Part shown: positions 7,925 through 18,479 of the stretch, one piece after another
Numbering within the stretch: position 1 is the first letter of the stretch
How the letters are laid out: every line of letters begins with the position of its first letter
Source of the DNA: an uncultured Ruminococcus sp.
Lineage (GTDB): Bacteria; Bacillota; Clostridia; Oscillospirales; Ruminococcaceae
NCBI GenBank assembly: GCA_947345935.1
Contig: CAMZZN010000021.1
Location: 1 to 39,080, forward strand
Direction: 5' to 3'
DNA length: 39,080 nucleotides
Notes under the pieces: model-generated
Databases searched by the model: none
The model's input: the letters and a program-made list of their open reading frames with translations, nothing else
What the model was told of the DNA's origin: nothing
Program-made: the position numbers and the translations under genes

Positions 7925-8803
7925 ATGTCCTTCCATGAGTTAAAATCCGCTTTTCTCAGCGTTATCAGCACCATAGAGCTGATAGATATTATTGATATTG
8001 CAATACTTGCATATCTTATATATCTGCTGCTGAGACTTATCCGTGAGACCCGTGCCGGTCAGCTGGTAAAGGGAATCCTTTTTCTCGTTGCAGGCTATTT
8101 CATAAGCGTTTTTCTCCAGCTAAAAGTTATTCCGTATTTGCTGAACCAGGCTCTTGATATCGGACTTATTGCCATGATCGTCCTCTTTCAGCCCGAACTC
8201 CGGCGTATGCTTGAAAAGGCAGGCAGAACACGTTTCGGCGTGCGTTTCCTCGGTATAGGACAGAGCGCAGACGAACTTACCAGAACCTGGGAACCAGCCA
8301 TAGAATCCGTATGTGATTCCTGCGTTGAACTTTCAGCTACCTGCACCGGCGCTCTCATCGTAATTGAACGTCAGGTTCGTCTCGGCGAACAGATAGAAAC
8401 GGGAACTATCCTGAATGCAACTCCGAGCAAAGAAATCTTCGGCAATATATTCTATCCCAAAACGCCTCTTCATGACGGAGCAGTTATCATGAGGGACGGA
8501 ATGATCCTTGCGGCAGCCTGTTTTCTGCCAAAGCCGCAGAAGGACGCACAAATCGACAAGCGTCTTGGTTCACGTCACAGGGCCGCTATAGGAATGAGTG
8601 AAAATTCCGATGCTCTCATAATCGTAGTGTCAGAAGAAACAGGTCAGATCTCAACGGCAATGAACGGAATTCTCGTCAGGGATTATACCAGAGAAAAACT
8701 AAAAAAATTCCTTGAAAGTGAAATTTTCGAGGAAAAAACGGAGATAATGCTCCCTGGTAAAATGTTTTTTTCCTCACACAGTGAAAGGAGGAAAAAGAAA
8801 TGA
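7925..8803 (+). CDS. cdaA: Diadenylate cyclase CdaA
   Basis: Makes c-di-AMP from two ATP. The 292-residue protein has three hydrophobic segments within the first 90 residues, then a DAC domain with the two signature motifs: DGA in LHDGAVIMRDGM and RHR in GSRHRAAIGMSE. A basic tail ends it. The ATG has AAAGGATG upstream. It overlaps cdaR by 4 bases (ATGA), the standard cdaA-cdaR pairing. The glmM gene that often completes this operon is absent here: a terminator follows cdaR. Confidence 0.95.
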   Translation: MSFHELKSAFLSVISTIELIDIIDIAILAYLIYLLLRLIRETRAGQLVKGILFLVAGYFISVFLQLKVIPYLLNQALDIGLIAMIVLFQPELRRMLEKAGRTRFGVRFLGIGQSADELTRTWEPAIESVCDSCVELSATCTGALIVIERQVRLGEQIETGTILNATPSKEIFGNIFYPKTPLHDGAVIMRDGMILAAACFLPKPQKDAQIDKRLGSRHRAAIGMSENSDALIIVVSEETGQISTAMNGILVRDYTREKLKKFLESEIFEEKTEIMLPGKMFFSSHSERRKKK

Positions 8804-10173
8804 GGATACTCGATAAGTTAAAAAAGCGTGTTGCGAAGGGAGCAAAAAATAATCTTTCTCTTGCCATATATTCTGTGATTATCGCCTGTATCGTATGGTT
8901 CGCCATCTCGATGGCTTTTTATCCGTCAGTTACAAAGCAGATCAGGGACGTGAGGCTGAGCACGGATATCTCAGGCTCGACCGCTTCTGAAAACGGTCTG
9001 AGCATAATTTCATGCAATATTGAACACGTTAATGTAACCGTAAAAGGAAGCCGTACTCAGGCGTCCAAAATGAGTCCGGACAGCTTCACTGCATACGTAG
9101 ACACATCCGGCATCACAACGCCCGGCAGGAGAACGCTGTCAATAAAAGTACGCAGCAATGAAGATATTCCCTTTGAAGTGGAATCCATATCCCCACAGAC
9201 AGTCACGGTCATGCTCGATAAATATGAAACTGTCGAAATGCCGGTAGAACCCAAATACCCCAACATATCGGCAATAAACGGAAAGGTCATATATCAGGCG
9301 GAGCAGAAGTGCAAACCCGATACCGTAAAAATAACGGGACCTTCGGAACAGCTGAAAAATATCTCAAAGTGCTATGCCTATACCGACAGAAAAATGAGTC
9401 TTGAATCATCTGTCGATCTTCAGACCGATAAATTACAGCTTTTAGCTGAAGACGGCACTGTAATCGACCAGTCCATGATGGATTTCAATACTGCAAGCTT
9501 TTCTATTAATATCCCTGTTCTTTCCCAGAAAACCGTAAAACTCTCCGTGCAGATCCTTGGGGGATCAGCGGACTTTGACAAGAGCAGCCTTAAATTCAAT
9601 CTTTCCGCCGATTCACTTACGCTTGCTTCAAAAAACAGTCAGTTTGAAATTGCCGACCCGCTCGAAATCGGTAAAATCAATCTCAGTGATATGGATCTGG
9701 GCTATACCAAGTCATTTGATATAAATACACTGCTTGAAGAAAGCAATGTTATAAATATGTCCGAACTTGAAAACGTCGTTCTGACTCTCGACGACAGCGG
9801 TCTCGACCGAAAAGAATTCATAATTGACAAAAGCAATATCCATATAACCAACAAACCCGGTGGCAGTGATTACGATTACAATCTTATGAGCAATAGCGTA
9901 CAGATATGTGTTGTCGGTCCAAAAGAAGAGCTTGCAAAGCTTACTCCCGCTGATTTCGTTGCAGAAGCGAATCTGCTGAATTCAGATAATTCTGAAGGAC
10001 AATTCTACTTTGACGTAACAGTTTCATGTCTTGCTTCCGATAAGGTATGGGCTGTTGCAAATCCGACAAAGCCGTCGGTAATTATTCAAAAATCAAAACA
10101 CATAGAGCCGCAAACCAACGAAAAAACCACTTCTTCAAGAAATAATCCAACACAGACAACAACAAATCCGTAA
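8800..10173 (+). CDS. cdaR: CdaA regulator CdaR (YbbR-domain protein)
   Basis: A 457-residue YbbR-domain protein. One membrane segment lies at about residues 20-41 (LAIYSVIIACIVWFAISMAF), after a basic N terminus. Several YbbR repeats follow outside the cell, recognisable from recurring V-x-V-x-G and SPQTVTVMLD/ITGPSEQL patterns near 115-190 and later. The C terminus is Thr/Asn-rich, like a cell-wall spacer. In related species it binds CdaA and tunes c-di-AMP production. AAAGGAGG lies 8 bases before its ATG, inside cdaA. Confidence 0.9.
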   Translation: MRILDKLKKRVAKGAKNNLSLAIYSVIIACIVWFAISMAFYPSVTKQIRDVRLSTDISGSTASENGLSIISCNIEHVNVTVKGSRTQASKMSPDSFTAYVDTSGITTPGRRTLSIKVRSNEDIPFEVESISPQTVTVMLDKYETVEMPVEPKYPNISAINGKVIYQAEQKCKPDTVKITGPSEQLKNISKCYAYTDRKMSLESSVDLQTDKLQLLAEDGTVIDQSMMDFNTASFSINIPVLSQKTVKLSVQILGGSADFDKSSLKFNLSADSLTLASKNSQFEIADPLEIGKINLSDMDLGYTKSFDINTLLEESNVINMSELENVVLTLDDSGLDRKEFIIDKSNIHITNKPGGSDYDYNLMSNSVQICVVGPKEELAKLTPADFVAEANLLNSDNSEGQFYFDVTVSCLASDKVWAVANPTKPSVIIQKSKHIEPQTNEKTTSSRNNPTQTTTNP

Positions 10174-10179
10174 AAAGCC

Positions 10180-10213
10180 AAAGGAGCGCAATTAACATTT
10201 CTGCGCTCCTTTT
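10180..10213 (+). terminator. cdaA-cdaR terminator
   Basis: AAGGAGCGCA (10181-10190) pairs with TGCGCTCCTT (10202-10211), an 11-base loop, then T residues. Confidence 0.8.
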
Positions 10214-10321
10214 AATTATATTTAATTTTAATTAGCTAAAAATCTATTGTGCGTATCATACAAATTCTTTTCCAAATTCACAAAGCTTTTACAGAGTATT
10301 AACACATTTATTGGCGTTATG

Positions 10322-10330
10322 TGATATAAT
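10322..10330 (+). promoter_or_regulatory. Extended -10 of the first dockerin gene
   Basis: TG-A-TATAAT at 10322-10330, about 55 bases before the start codon. No clear -35 is seen 17 bp upstream. Confidence 0.5.
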
Positions 10331-10385
10331 GTTAACATAAGAAAATATATACACTAACAGCAAATTATTTATGGAGGAATGAACA

Positions 10386-12413
10386 ATGAAGAAATCACTT
10401 TTCAGCAGAGTAAAGGCCTCTGTTGTAAGTATGGCTCTTGCAGCTTCTGCTGTTCCCGCCTGCCTTGCAGCATCCGTTGTCAATGCTACTGTCAATCCTG
10501 ATATGAAGCTTTCAGCTTCAAGAGCAGCAGGTAAATCTATGACTGTAGATGATTCTGTTTCGGGAAATCTGCCGGAGAACGGCGCAAAACAAATTACATT
10601 TACAATCGAGACAGAATATGACCAGAAATTCACATACGGTCTTGGCATTTCCACAAGCCAGTCTCCTTATTGGACTGAACATAACGCTAAGGGCGGTTGG
10701 GATTCAAAGGGTTCAGGCTTTGAGATTTCTCTCAAAAAGGGAACTAATACAGTTACCGTAGACCTCAGTGACGTTGACATCAAACCGGGCGGAGAATACC
10801 AGTTCAGATGCTACTACAGCGCTCACTACGATAATTCAGTCGGAGACATGGTTGAAAATACGGTAACCCTTACCAAAACCGAGTTTGACGCTGCTGTAAC
10901 ACCTGGTCCCGGTCCTGATCCTGATCCGCCGGCACCTGGTCCGTCATTTGAAGCTAAAAACAGAAAAAGCGGAGACTGGAGCTTCAAGGACAATGAGGAC
11001 GGTACGGCTACAATCTCATCCACAGTCACAAGAGAACTTAATGATCTTGATATTCTTCTCACAAAAGGCTTTGACGAGGACTATTATGCTCTTCATCCCG
11101 ATGAATTCACAGAGGACGCTCCCATAAACAGTCATAAATTCAGCTATGCAGACTTTGGCATTACTGAAATGGACGGTATTACTATCGAGTCTTTAAACGT
11201 CACAGTTGAATCTGAAACGCCTTTTGACAAGTTCATGTACGGCGGCGGTATGAACGTAAAGAGCGGTTCTGACGCCGATACTGAATATGCAAAACGTGTT
11301 GCCGGAATCGAGGGCAAAGAAAGCGCAGGCTACTGGTACAACGACATGGGACCGGATCAATTGGACGAATTAGTGGCACAAGGAGTAAAGTTCCTTATTG
11401 ACGATATCGGAACAGGCATTACTATCGAGGGCGCAGGTACGTACATTAACGCATACTGGGAACCTCCAAAAAGTGTTCAGGAATGTATGTCGTCACAAAT
11501 CACAGACGCCGTTTCGTTCCAGTTCTGGTATGGCACAGTTGCCGATACTGAGGAATATACCGAGGCAGAAACCTGCACTATTACAAGCGCAGCCCTCACT
11601 TACACAATTGAAAGAACTGTTCCGTATACCGGTACGCTATCCGCCATTGTAGATAAAGTTCTCAACTACACAGACGAAACAACCCAAAGCGTTGAAATCC
11701 CATATTCTGATCTTAAGCTTAAAGAGGATATGGACGTATACGCTATCAAATTTGAGGTAACTGCCGACGCTGATATTGAAAAATTTGTTTATGGTATCGG
11801 TACTGGTATCAATGACGCAGACGCCGGTTACTACTTCCAGGAAGAAGGCAGCTATGCGGTTCTTAATGCAGGTAAGAAACAGGAAGTTATGTGGATCGTT
11901 CCATCTTCGATTTCCGGAACAAATGCAATTACAAACCTCGTAAATCCTGACGGAAATATTACCGTTGGATATTACTACGGCGCTCCTGATACTGTTACAG
12001 TAAGCAGTGTAGAAGTGTACTATGAACAGCCTCAGACAACAACAACAACTACTACTACTACTACTACAAGCACAACCACAACTTCAACCTCTACGACAAC
12101 TACTACGTCTACAACTACAACAACATCCACGACAACTACAACAGTTCCTCCTCAGCCGGCAGTAACTGTATGGGGTGATGCCGACTGCGACGGTCAGGTT
12201 CTTCTTAATGATGCTATACTCGTAATGCAGTCTATCGGAAATCCTGACTTATACGGAATCAACGGCACTGAGCCTACTCACATCACAAAGCAGGGCAAAA
12301 TCAACGCTGACGTTTTTGAAAACGGCACTGATCTCACCAATAATGACGCTCTTATGATACAAAAATTCCTTATACATTTGGTGTCTACGCTGGATCCATT
12401 TGCCGAACAATAA
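10386..12413 (+). CDS. Secreted dockerin protein with three beta-rich modules
   Basis: A 675-residue exported protein. Signal peptide at 1-28 (basic start, hydrophobic core, ACLA-AS). Three modules with shared motifs follow: about 45-168 (KFTYGLG, YWTEHN, CYYSAHY), 192-412 (DKFMYGGG, AGYWYND, FWYGTV) and 414-547 (EKFVYGIG, AGYYFQEE, GYYYGAPD). A Thr/Ser linker spans 551-588 and a type I-like dockerin ends the protein (DADCDGQVLLND and NADVFENGTDLTNND as calcium loops). A Pro/Gly linker separates modules 1 and 2. No catalytic module is recognised, so carbohydrate binding is the likeliest role, by inference. GGAGG precedes the ATG by 8 bases. Its dockerin closely matches that of the GH9 enzyme at 36115. 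Confidence 0.85.
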   Translation: MKKSLFSRVKASVVSMALAASAVPACLAASVVNATVNPDMKLSASRAAGKSMTVDDSVSGNLPENGAKQITFTIETEYDQKFTYGLGISTSQSPYWTEHNAKGGWDSKGSGFEISLKKGTNTVTVDLSDVDIKPGGEYQFRCYYSAHYDNSVGDMVENTVTLTKTEFDAAVTPGPGPDPDPPAPGPSFEAKNRKSGDWSFKDNEDGTATISSTVTRELNDLDILLTKGFDEDYYALHPDEFTEDAPINSHKFSYADFGITEMDGITIESLNVTVESETPFDKFMYGGGMNVKSGSDADTEYAKRVAGIEGKESAGYWYNDMGPDQLDELVAQGVKFLIDDIGTGITIEGAGTYINAYWEPPKSVQECMSSQITDAVSFQFWYGTVADTEEYTEAETCTITSAALTYTIERTVPYTGTLSAIVDKVLNYTDETTQSVEIPYSDLKLKEDMDVYAIKFEVTADADIEKFVYGIGTGINDADAGYYFQEEGSYAVLNAGKKQEVMWIVPSSISGTNAITNLVNPDGNITVGYYYGAPDTVTVSSVEVYYEQPQTTTTTTTTTTTSTTTTSTSTTTTTSTTTTTSTTTTTVPPQPAVTVWGDADCDGQVLLNDAILVMQSIGNPDLYGINGTEPTHITKQGKINADVFENGTDLTNNDALMIQKFLIHLVSTLDPFAEQ

Positions 12414-12435
12414 AGTTTATATAATTAATTTTACT

Positions 12436-12464
12436 AAAAAAGGATGCTTTTGCATCCTTTTTTT
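12436..12464 (+). terminator. Terminator after the first dockerin gene
   Basis: GGATGC (12442-12447) pairs with GCATCC (12452-12457), flanked by an A-run on the left and seven T on the right. Confidence 0.85.
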
Positions 12465-12559
12465 GCGTTTTGTCCAAGTTTTTCCAGAAAATAAAACAAA
12501 ATTTCTGCATGGCAAATTGTACAACTCTCGTCATATTTCTTTATTTTTCTTCCAGAATA

Positions 12560-12568
12560 TGGTATAAT
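12560..12568 (+). promoter_or_regulatory. Extended -10 of the Big_2 dockerin gene
   Basis: TG-G-TATAAT at 12560-12568, 77 bases before the TTG start. No convincing -35. The 231-base gap around it otherwise holds only the preceding terminator. Confidence 0.5.
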
Positions 12569-12644
12569 TATCTTTGTCTTTAGAAAAAATAAAAATCAGT
12601 ACTGCAAATACTGTCTAAAGATATCATTTATAGGAGGGATTTTT

Positions 12645-14126
<1,482 letters not shown>

Positions 14127-14129
14127 AAC

Positions 14130-14165
14130 AACTGCCGTACCGAATAAACCGATACGGCAGTTTTA
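14130..14165. terminator. Bidirectional terminator
   Basis: AACTGCCGTA (14130-14139) pairs with TACGGCAGTT (14153-14162). T residues follow on the plus strand and AATAAAA precedes it, giving a U-rich run on the minus strand. It serves the Big_2 dockerin gene and the convergent metG. Confidence 0.8.
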
Positions 14166-14177
14166 TTATTTGCTTTA

Positions 14178-16184
14178 TTACTCAAACTGACTCTCGTGAC
14201 GTGTAAAGAAATCAGTTCTCGGCGGCAGAAATTTCAATTCATGCTTTTCACCGGTAAAATAGTTAAGCGGCTCAAATATAGTGTCCCACGACCAGATGCG
14301 CTCATCCGCTTTCAGATATTCACGAAGCTTTTCCGTACCAAATGGCGCCATCGGATGAAGAAGAACTCCTGCTATCCTGATAATATAGAACAGATTTGCA
14401 AGAGCCTGCTCAAGAACTTCACGATCAGAATACTCGCCTGTAAGAGTTCTTGCCATATACTTACTGCCATTTCTGATATAACTGTCAAGAACATAAGTAC
14501 ACTGGTGGAAGGCAAACTTTGACATATGCCGCTCATATTCCAGAACAGCTTTTCTGGCATCTGCTATAAAACTCTCTTCCGGCGCTCTGTCAGGGAGAAT
14601 TCCGTTCAGTTCATTCTGCGTCGTATAGAAAGCTGTTCGTATCATACGATTGTATACATTAGACAGCAGCAGGCCGTCTTTCACAACAGGGTCGGTATCA
14701 TCAGCCGCAGCGTCTGGATTATACGGCTTTGGCATAAAGCTGACCGAACGCTGCCCCAGTCCCAGTCCCAGCCAATGCATACGAAGCTGTTCAGGAGTAT
14801 AGTGATTCAGAAGATCATCAGCCATAGGCGGCTTTACTGCTCCAGAACTCGAAGCCTTTTTGTCAAGAAACAGAATATGATGATTCGCTACAATTACAGG
14901 CATCTGAAGCTCGCCGTCAGCCGGAGAAGCCGTTTTCTCCTCCCCCTCCTGCTGCGCCATCCACATGGCAGGCTCGGCGATACCGTAGAAATAAATGTTG
15001 TCCTGACCGATAAACTGGTAAACAACGGAATCCTTGCTGCACCAGTATTTCTTCCAGTCCTGCGGATCCTGTCCGGACTGTTCCAGGTATGCCTGCGTGA
15101 AAGAAATCGGCGCCCAGAGAGACTCCGGCCATACCCAGACTGTAAGCGGATCTTCGCCCTCAAGCACAGGGGCAGGAACACCCCATTCGATGTTTCCTGT
15201 CAGTCGGAAAGGAACAAGCGTCTTTCCGGTACGGTAACGGATGCCGTTTTCCGTAAGAATGCGGCACGCTTCGTCGCAGTCCGGAAGATTCCTGAACTCA
15301 ATGGTAAAGGATGGCTTTTTCTTTTCTTCCAGGTATTCATGCTCAGGCATAGAGGATCTCAGTTCCATGTACTTATCCTCAAATTCACGCTTGATATAAA
15401 TAGACGGAGATTTCAGAAACTCGTCGATCGTTTTCCATACAACAGGGCGGACATCCTTGCGCTTTTTCAGTTCCTCCACCCAGTTTTTCATAAGCTGTTC
15501 GTAATCACGCAAACGGAAATACCAGTTGGTGACAGGCTTCATTACAGGAGTTTCTCCTGTAAGCGTGCTGACAGGATTCAAAAGGTTTTCCGGCATATAC
15601 TGATGTCCAAGATCGCATTCGTCGGCATATCCCTTCTCGGACGTACAGCCCTCAACAGGACATTTTCCGATAACCTGACGTCCGTTAAGAAAAACTCCAG
15701 CCTTTTCATCAAAAAACTGCATGGTCGAGATCTTGTCAAGCTGTCCCTTTTTATAAAGCGATTTAATGAACCAATCCGTCACCTCTGCATGAATTTCCTT
15801 TGAACGTCCAAGACCGGACGCAGCAAAAAGATTCGGAGAGATACCATAAGCGTCAAGGGTTTTCTGCTGTTTGTTATGATTGCTGCCAACAAATTCCTCA
15901 AGAGTCCCCTGAAATTCTCCTTTTTCAACTTTAACACGCCAGCCCTCGGCTATCGGCGAACCATAGCAGTCAGTGCCGCTTACAAATATAACGTTTTCCT
16001 TGCCTATCCTGTCACGAAGAAAGCGTGCATAGGTATCAGCAAAAACCAACATTCCGCCTACATGACCAAAATGCAGTTCTTTGTTTCCGTAGGGCATTCC
16101 GCCAGTGATAACTGCACGCTTTGGAAACTCCGGACGTGGTATATCAAATTTTTTTCCGTTATTCTGCTCTTTATTTCTTGCCAT
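14178..16184 (-). CDS. metG: Methionyl-tRNA synthetase, divergent type
   Basis: Charges tRNA-Met; 668 residues. The class I HIGH motif is HFGH at 38-41 within MPYGNKELHFGHVGG. Zinc-type cysteines lie in CPVEGCTSEKGYADEC. The second signature is unusual: at about residue 440 the sequence reads KKASSSG where most MetRS have KMSKS, so the second lysine is replaced by serine. The start is ATG 16184 (Met-Ala-Arg-Asn), with GAAAGG 10 bases upstream; an in-frame TTG at 16208 is less likely. It lies 36 bases after gltX and is presumably cotranscribed. It could be the housekeeping enzyme or a paralogue; the window shows no other. Confidence 0.85.
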   Translation of the reverse strand: MARNKEQNNGKKFDIPRPEFPKRAVITGGMPYGNKELHFGHVGGMLVFADTYARFLRDRIGKENVIFVSGTDCYGSPIAEGWRVKVEKGEFQGTLEEFVGSNHNKQQKTLDAYGISPNLFAASGLGRSKEIHAEVTDWFIKSLYKKGQLDKISTMQFFDEKAGVFLNGRQVIGKCPVEGCTSEKGYADECDLGHQYMPENLLNPVSTLTGETPVMKPVTNWYFRLRDYEQLMKNWVEELKKRKDVRPVVWKTIDEFLKSPSIYIKREFEDKYMELRSSMPEHEYLEEKKKPSFTIEFRNLPDCDEACRILTENGIRYRTGKTLVPFRLTGNIEWGVPAPVLEGEDPLTVWVWPESLWAPISFTQAYLEQSGQDPQDWKKYWCSKDSVVYQFIGQDNIYFYGIAEPAMWMAQQEGEEKTASPADGELQMPVIVANHHILFLDKKASSSGAVKPPMADDLLNHYTPEQLRMHWLGLGLGQRSVSFMPKPYNPDAAADDTDPVVKDGLLLSNVYNRMIRTAFYTTQNELNGILPDRAPEESFIADARKAVLEYERHMSKFAFHQCTYVLDSYIRNGSKYMARTLTGEYSDREVLEQALANLFYIIRIAGVLLHPMAPFGTEKLREYLKADERIWSWDTIFEPLNYFTGEKHELKFLPPRTDFFTRHESQFE

Positions 16185-16220
16185 TTTTTCAAGACCTTTC
16201 GATTTCAACTACGACTGAAC

Positions 16221-17855
16221 TTACAGCCATTTTTCTAATCTGTTTCTTACGATCTCCTCGCCAAGAACATGACTCACCTCATGTATATCCGGTGCGTTGG
16301 CGTGACCTGTAAGGGCAATTCTCAGCATATTTGTTATATGCACAATACTTCCTTTAAACTGTTCGGGATTCTTCTTGTAATCCTTCGGCTTTACGGCAAA
16401 TCCGAGTTCTTCGGTGATAGACTTTACCTTTGCAAACCACTCTGACGAATCATCGCCATGATTATAGCTTTCCAGATACTTTGCAAAGAAAAGCTTCCTC
16501 GTTTCTTCATCACACTCTGCCGGCATATCGTCGGAAACGGTAAACGTCTCGTCATAATAGAAACTCATGAAACTGCACGCCTGTTTCCAGGTTTCCAGAT
16601 CCTTTCTCGGCTTATTGCCGCCCTTTCCAACATTCAGAGCCGCAACTGTTCTTTCAGGATATTTCCTGATAAGTTCTGCAAAATCATTATTATACTCATC
16701 GCACCAGCCAAGCCAATTCTTATAAACATCATCTGCTGTCATTCGTCCAATTACGTCTTTAGAAATATTCCGCAATTTGTCAAGATCAACCAGTGCCCCG
16801 GAAATTGACATTTTTTCAAGGGAATAAGGAAAATCCCTATAATCTGCGTCCGGATTTGCAATACGCCACTCCTCAAAATTAGAATTGAGCACAGTAAGAA
16901 GAAACTCCCAGATAGCATCGGAGCTTATTCCCTCCTGCTGATAGTAGGACAGCGCCAATTCGGGATCTTTTCTCTTTGAAAGCTTGCGCTTGCCTGTTCC
17001 TTCCAATTTCATGAGCGTAGCCGTATGGCAATACACCGGCATTTTCCAGCCAAGCGCATTGAAAAGCTCCACGTGCATCGGCAGCGAAGAGATCCACTCC
17101 TCACCTCGTATGACATGAGTGGAACGCATGAGATGATCGTCAACAACATGAGCAAAATGGTATGTCGGTATTCCGTCGCTTTTAAGGAGAACAAAATCCA
17201 TATTATTTCTCGGCATCTCCAGCTTTCCCCTGACGGCATCCTCAACAGAAATATATTCATCAGTCTGAACGCCTCTGTAACGAAGCACCCATTCTTTGCC
17301 GGCGCTGATATTCTCTTCTACCCGCTGTATTGTAAGCTCACGGCAGGAGGCATATTCACCGTAAATTCCGGGATTTTCTTTATTTGCCGTCTGTTTTTCA
17401 CGTATGTCTTCAATCTGCTCAGCCGTTAGGAAACATGGATATGCAAGACCACGCTGAACAAGATGTTTGGCAAAAACGTGATATATAGCTTCACGCTGTC
17501 TCTGACGGTAAGGTCCGTAGCATCCGTTGTCTCCGCCGGAAACTGCTCCTTCATCAAAATGAACGCCGAAATAGTTCATAGCGTTTATTACCGTTTCAAC
17601 TGCGCCCTCAACTTCACGCTTGCTGTCCGTATCTTCTATACGCAAATAAAAAACGCCGCCGGACTGGTGAGCAAGACGCTCACCAATAAGGGCGTTGTAC
17701 AAATTTCCCAGATGAACAAAGCCCGTCGGGCTGGGACCTATACGTGTTACGCAAGCGCCCTCCGGGAGTTCACGCTCCGGAAAACGAGTTTCTATATCTT
17801 CCGGCTTATCGGTAACATCGGGGAAAAGCATATTTGCAAGTAAATTATAATCCAT
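16221..17855 (-). CDS. gltX: Glutamyl-tRNA synthetase
   Basis: Charges tRNA-Glu (and possibly tRNA-Gln); 544 residues, longer than the roughly 485 usual in bacteria. The HIGH-type motif appears as RIGPSPTGFVHLGNLYNAL, then YLRIEDTD, and the KMSKS-type motif as KRKLSKRKDPE. Only one GluRS is visible, so a non-discriminating role with GatCAB is possible but not shown. The ATG at 17855 has AAGGATT upstream, and a perfect TTGACA-17-TATAAT promoter at 17904-17932 drives it together with metG. The 48-base gap between promoter and start codon is too short for a T-box. Confidence 0.92.
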   Translation of the reverse strand: MDYNLLANMLFPDVTDKPEDIETRFPERELPEGACVTRIGPSPTGFVHLGNLYNALIGERLAHQSGGVFYLRIEDTDSKREVEGAVETVINAMNYFGVHFDEGAVSGGDNGCYGPYRQRQREAIYHVFAKHLVQRGLAYPCFLTAEQIEDIREKQTANKENPGIYGEYASCRELTIQRVEENISAGKEWVLRYRGVQTDEYISVEDAVRGKLEMPRNNMDFVLLKSDGIPTYHFAHVVDDHLMRSTHVIRGEEWISSLPMHVELFNALGWKMPVYCHTATLMKLEGTGKRKLSKRKDPELALSYYQQEGISSDAIWEFLLTVLNSNFEEWRIANPDADYRDFPYSLEKMSISGALVDLDKLRNISKDVIGRMTADDVYKNWLGWCDEYNNDFAELIRKYPERTVAALNVGKGGNKPRKDLETWKQACSFMSFYYDETFTVSDDMPAECDEETRKLFFAKYLESYNHGDDSSEWFAKVKSITEELGFAVKPKDYKKNPEQFKGSIVHITNMLRIALTGHANAPDIHEVSHVLGEEIVRNRLEKWL

Positions 17856-17903
17856 ATTTTTATCAATCCTTATTCTTGATTTCGTTCATTTTAAGACGGT
17901 ATA

Positions 17904-17932
17904 ATTATACCATAATACTTATGTTTTGTCAA
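17904..17932 (-). promoter_or_regulatory. gltX-metG promoter with palindromic -10
   Basis: Minus strand TTGACA (17932-17927) and TATAAT (17909-17904) with 17 bp between. The -10 lies inside the perfect 14-bp palindrome GGTATAATTATACC (17898-17911), which also places a TATAAT on the plus strand. It starts only 15 bp upstream of the neighbouring gene's stop codon (that gene is also minus strand). Confidence 0.85.
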
Positions 17933-17947
17933 TATTGAATGAGACGT

Positions 17948-18463
17948 TCATATAGTCTTATGGATATGTTCACAGCAAGTAACAAGCATATTCCATGTTT
18001 TACAGTCCATTATTCCGTTCTGAGGCAAACCGACTTTCTGCTGAAGCATCTTTACAGCTTTAATGGTATCCGCATTGTAGTTTCCACAGACTGTCGTTGC
18101 CGGAAAATTATCAAAATTTTTACGCAGTCCCTCCAGCATTGCCTGAATAATATAAACCAACTCACCGTCATCTCCGCTTTTAAGCGAATATTTCTGTGAC
18201 GGGAAACAGTTAAGGGGACAAGGCGCTGAATTCAGATAATTTCTGTAAACACCAATGATTTTATTCCATGTAGCAGAGTCTACGTTTCCTGTGTCAGTCA
18301 GACCGTATTCACGCTGAAACGCTCTGACTGCCGTAGCCGTTTCGCTGCCGTAGAAGCCATCGGGAATAACTTGCGGTATCCTTGTATCAAATAGTGAAAT
18401 AGCGTACAAGTAAGTCTGAACCTCCTTTATATGCTGTTTTTTCTGCGCATTTGTATATGGCAT
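17948..18463 (-). CDS. Peptidoglycan-binding repeat protein
   Basis: A 171-residue protein with two PG_binding_1-like units. Unit 1 is about 10-75 (VQTYLYAISLFDTRIP...DGFYGSETATAVRAFQREYGL...VDSATWNKI). Unit 2 is about 100-165 (ELVYIIQAMLEGL...CGNYNADTIKAVKMLQQKVGLPQNGIMDCKTW). No signal peptide or membrane segment. The start is ATG 18463 with AAAGGAGA upstream; an upstream in-frame ATG at 18535 would overlap the previous gene. It is the last of a three-gene minus-strand set and probably binds cell-wall or spore-cortex glycan. Confidence 0.8.
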   Translation of the reverse strand: MPYTNAQKKQHIKEVQTYLYAISLFDTRIPQVIPDGFYGSETATAVRAFQREYGLTDTGNVDSATWNKIIGVYRNYLNSAPCPLNCFPSQKYSLKSGDDGELVYIIQAMLEGLRKNFDNFPATTVCGNYNADTIKAVKMLQQKVGLPQNGIMDCKTWNMLVTCCEHIHKTI

Positions 18464-18479
18464 CTGAAATCTTCTCCTT

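Noticed and set aside
14526..15803. Open frame of 425 codons antisense to metG
   Set aside because: No family features, Arg/Leu/His-rich composition typical of an antisense shadow, and metG is clearly the real gene.
17856..17903. T-box riboswitch for gltX-metG
   Set aside because: The leader is under 50 bases and lacks the T-box sequence and a terminator.
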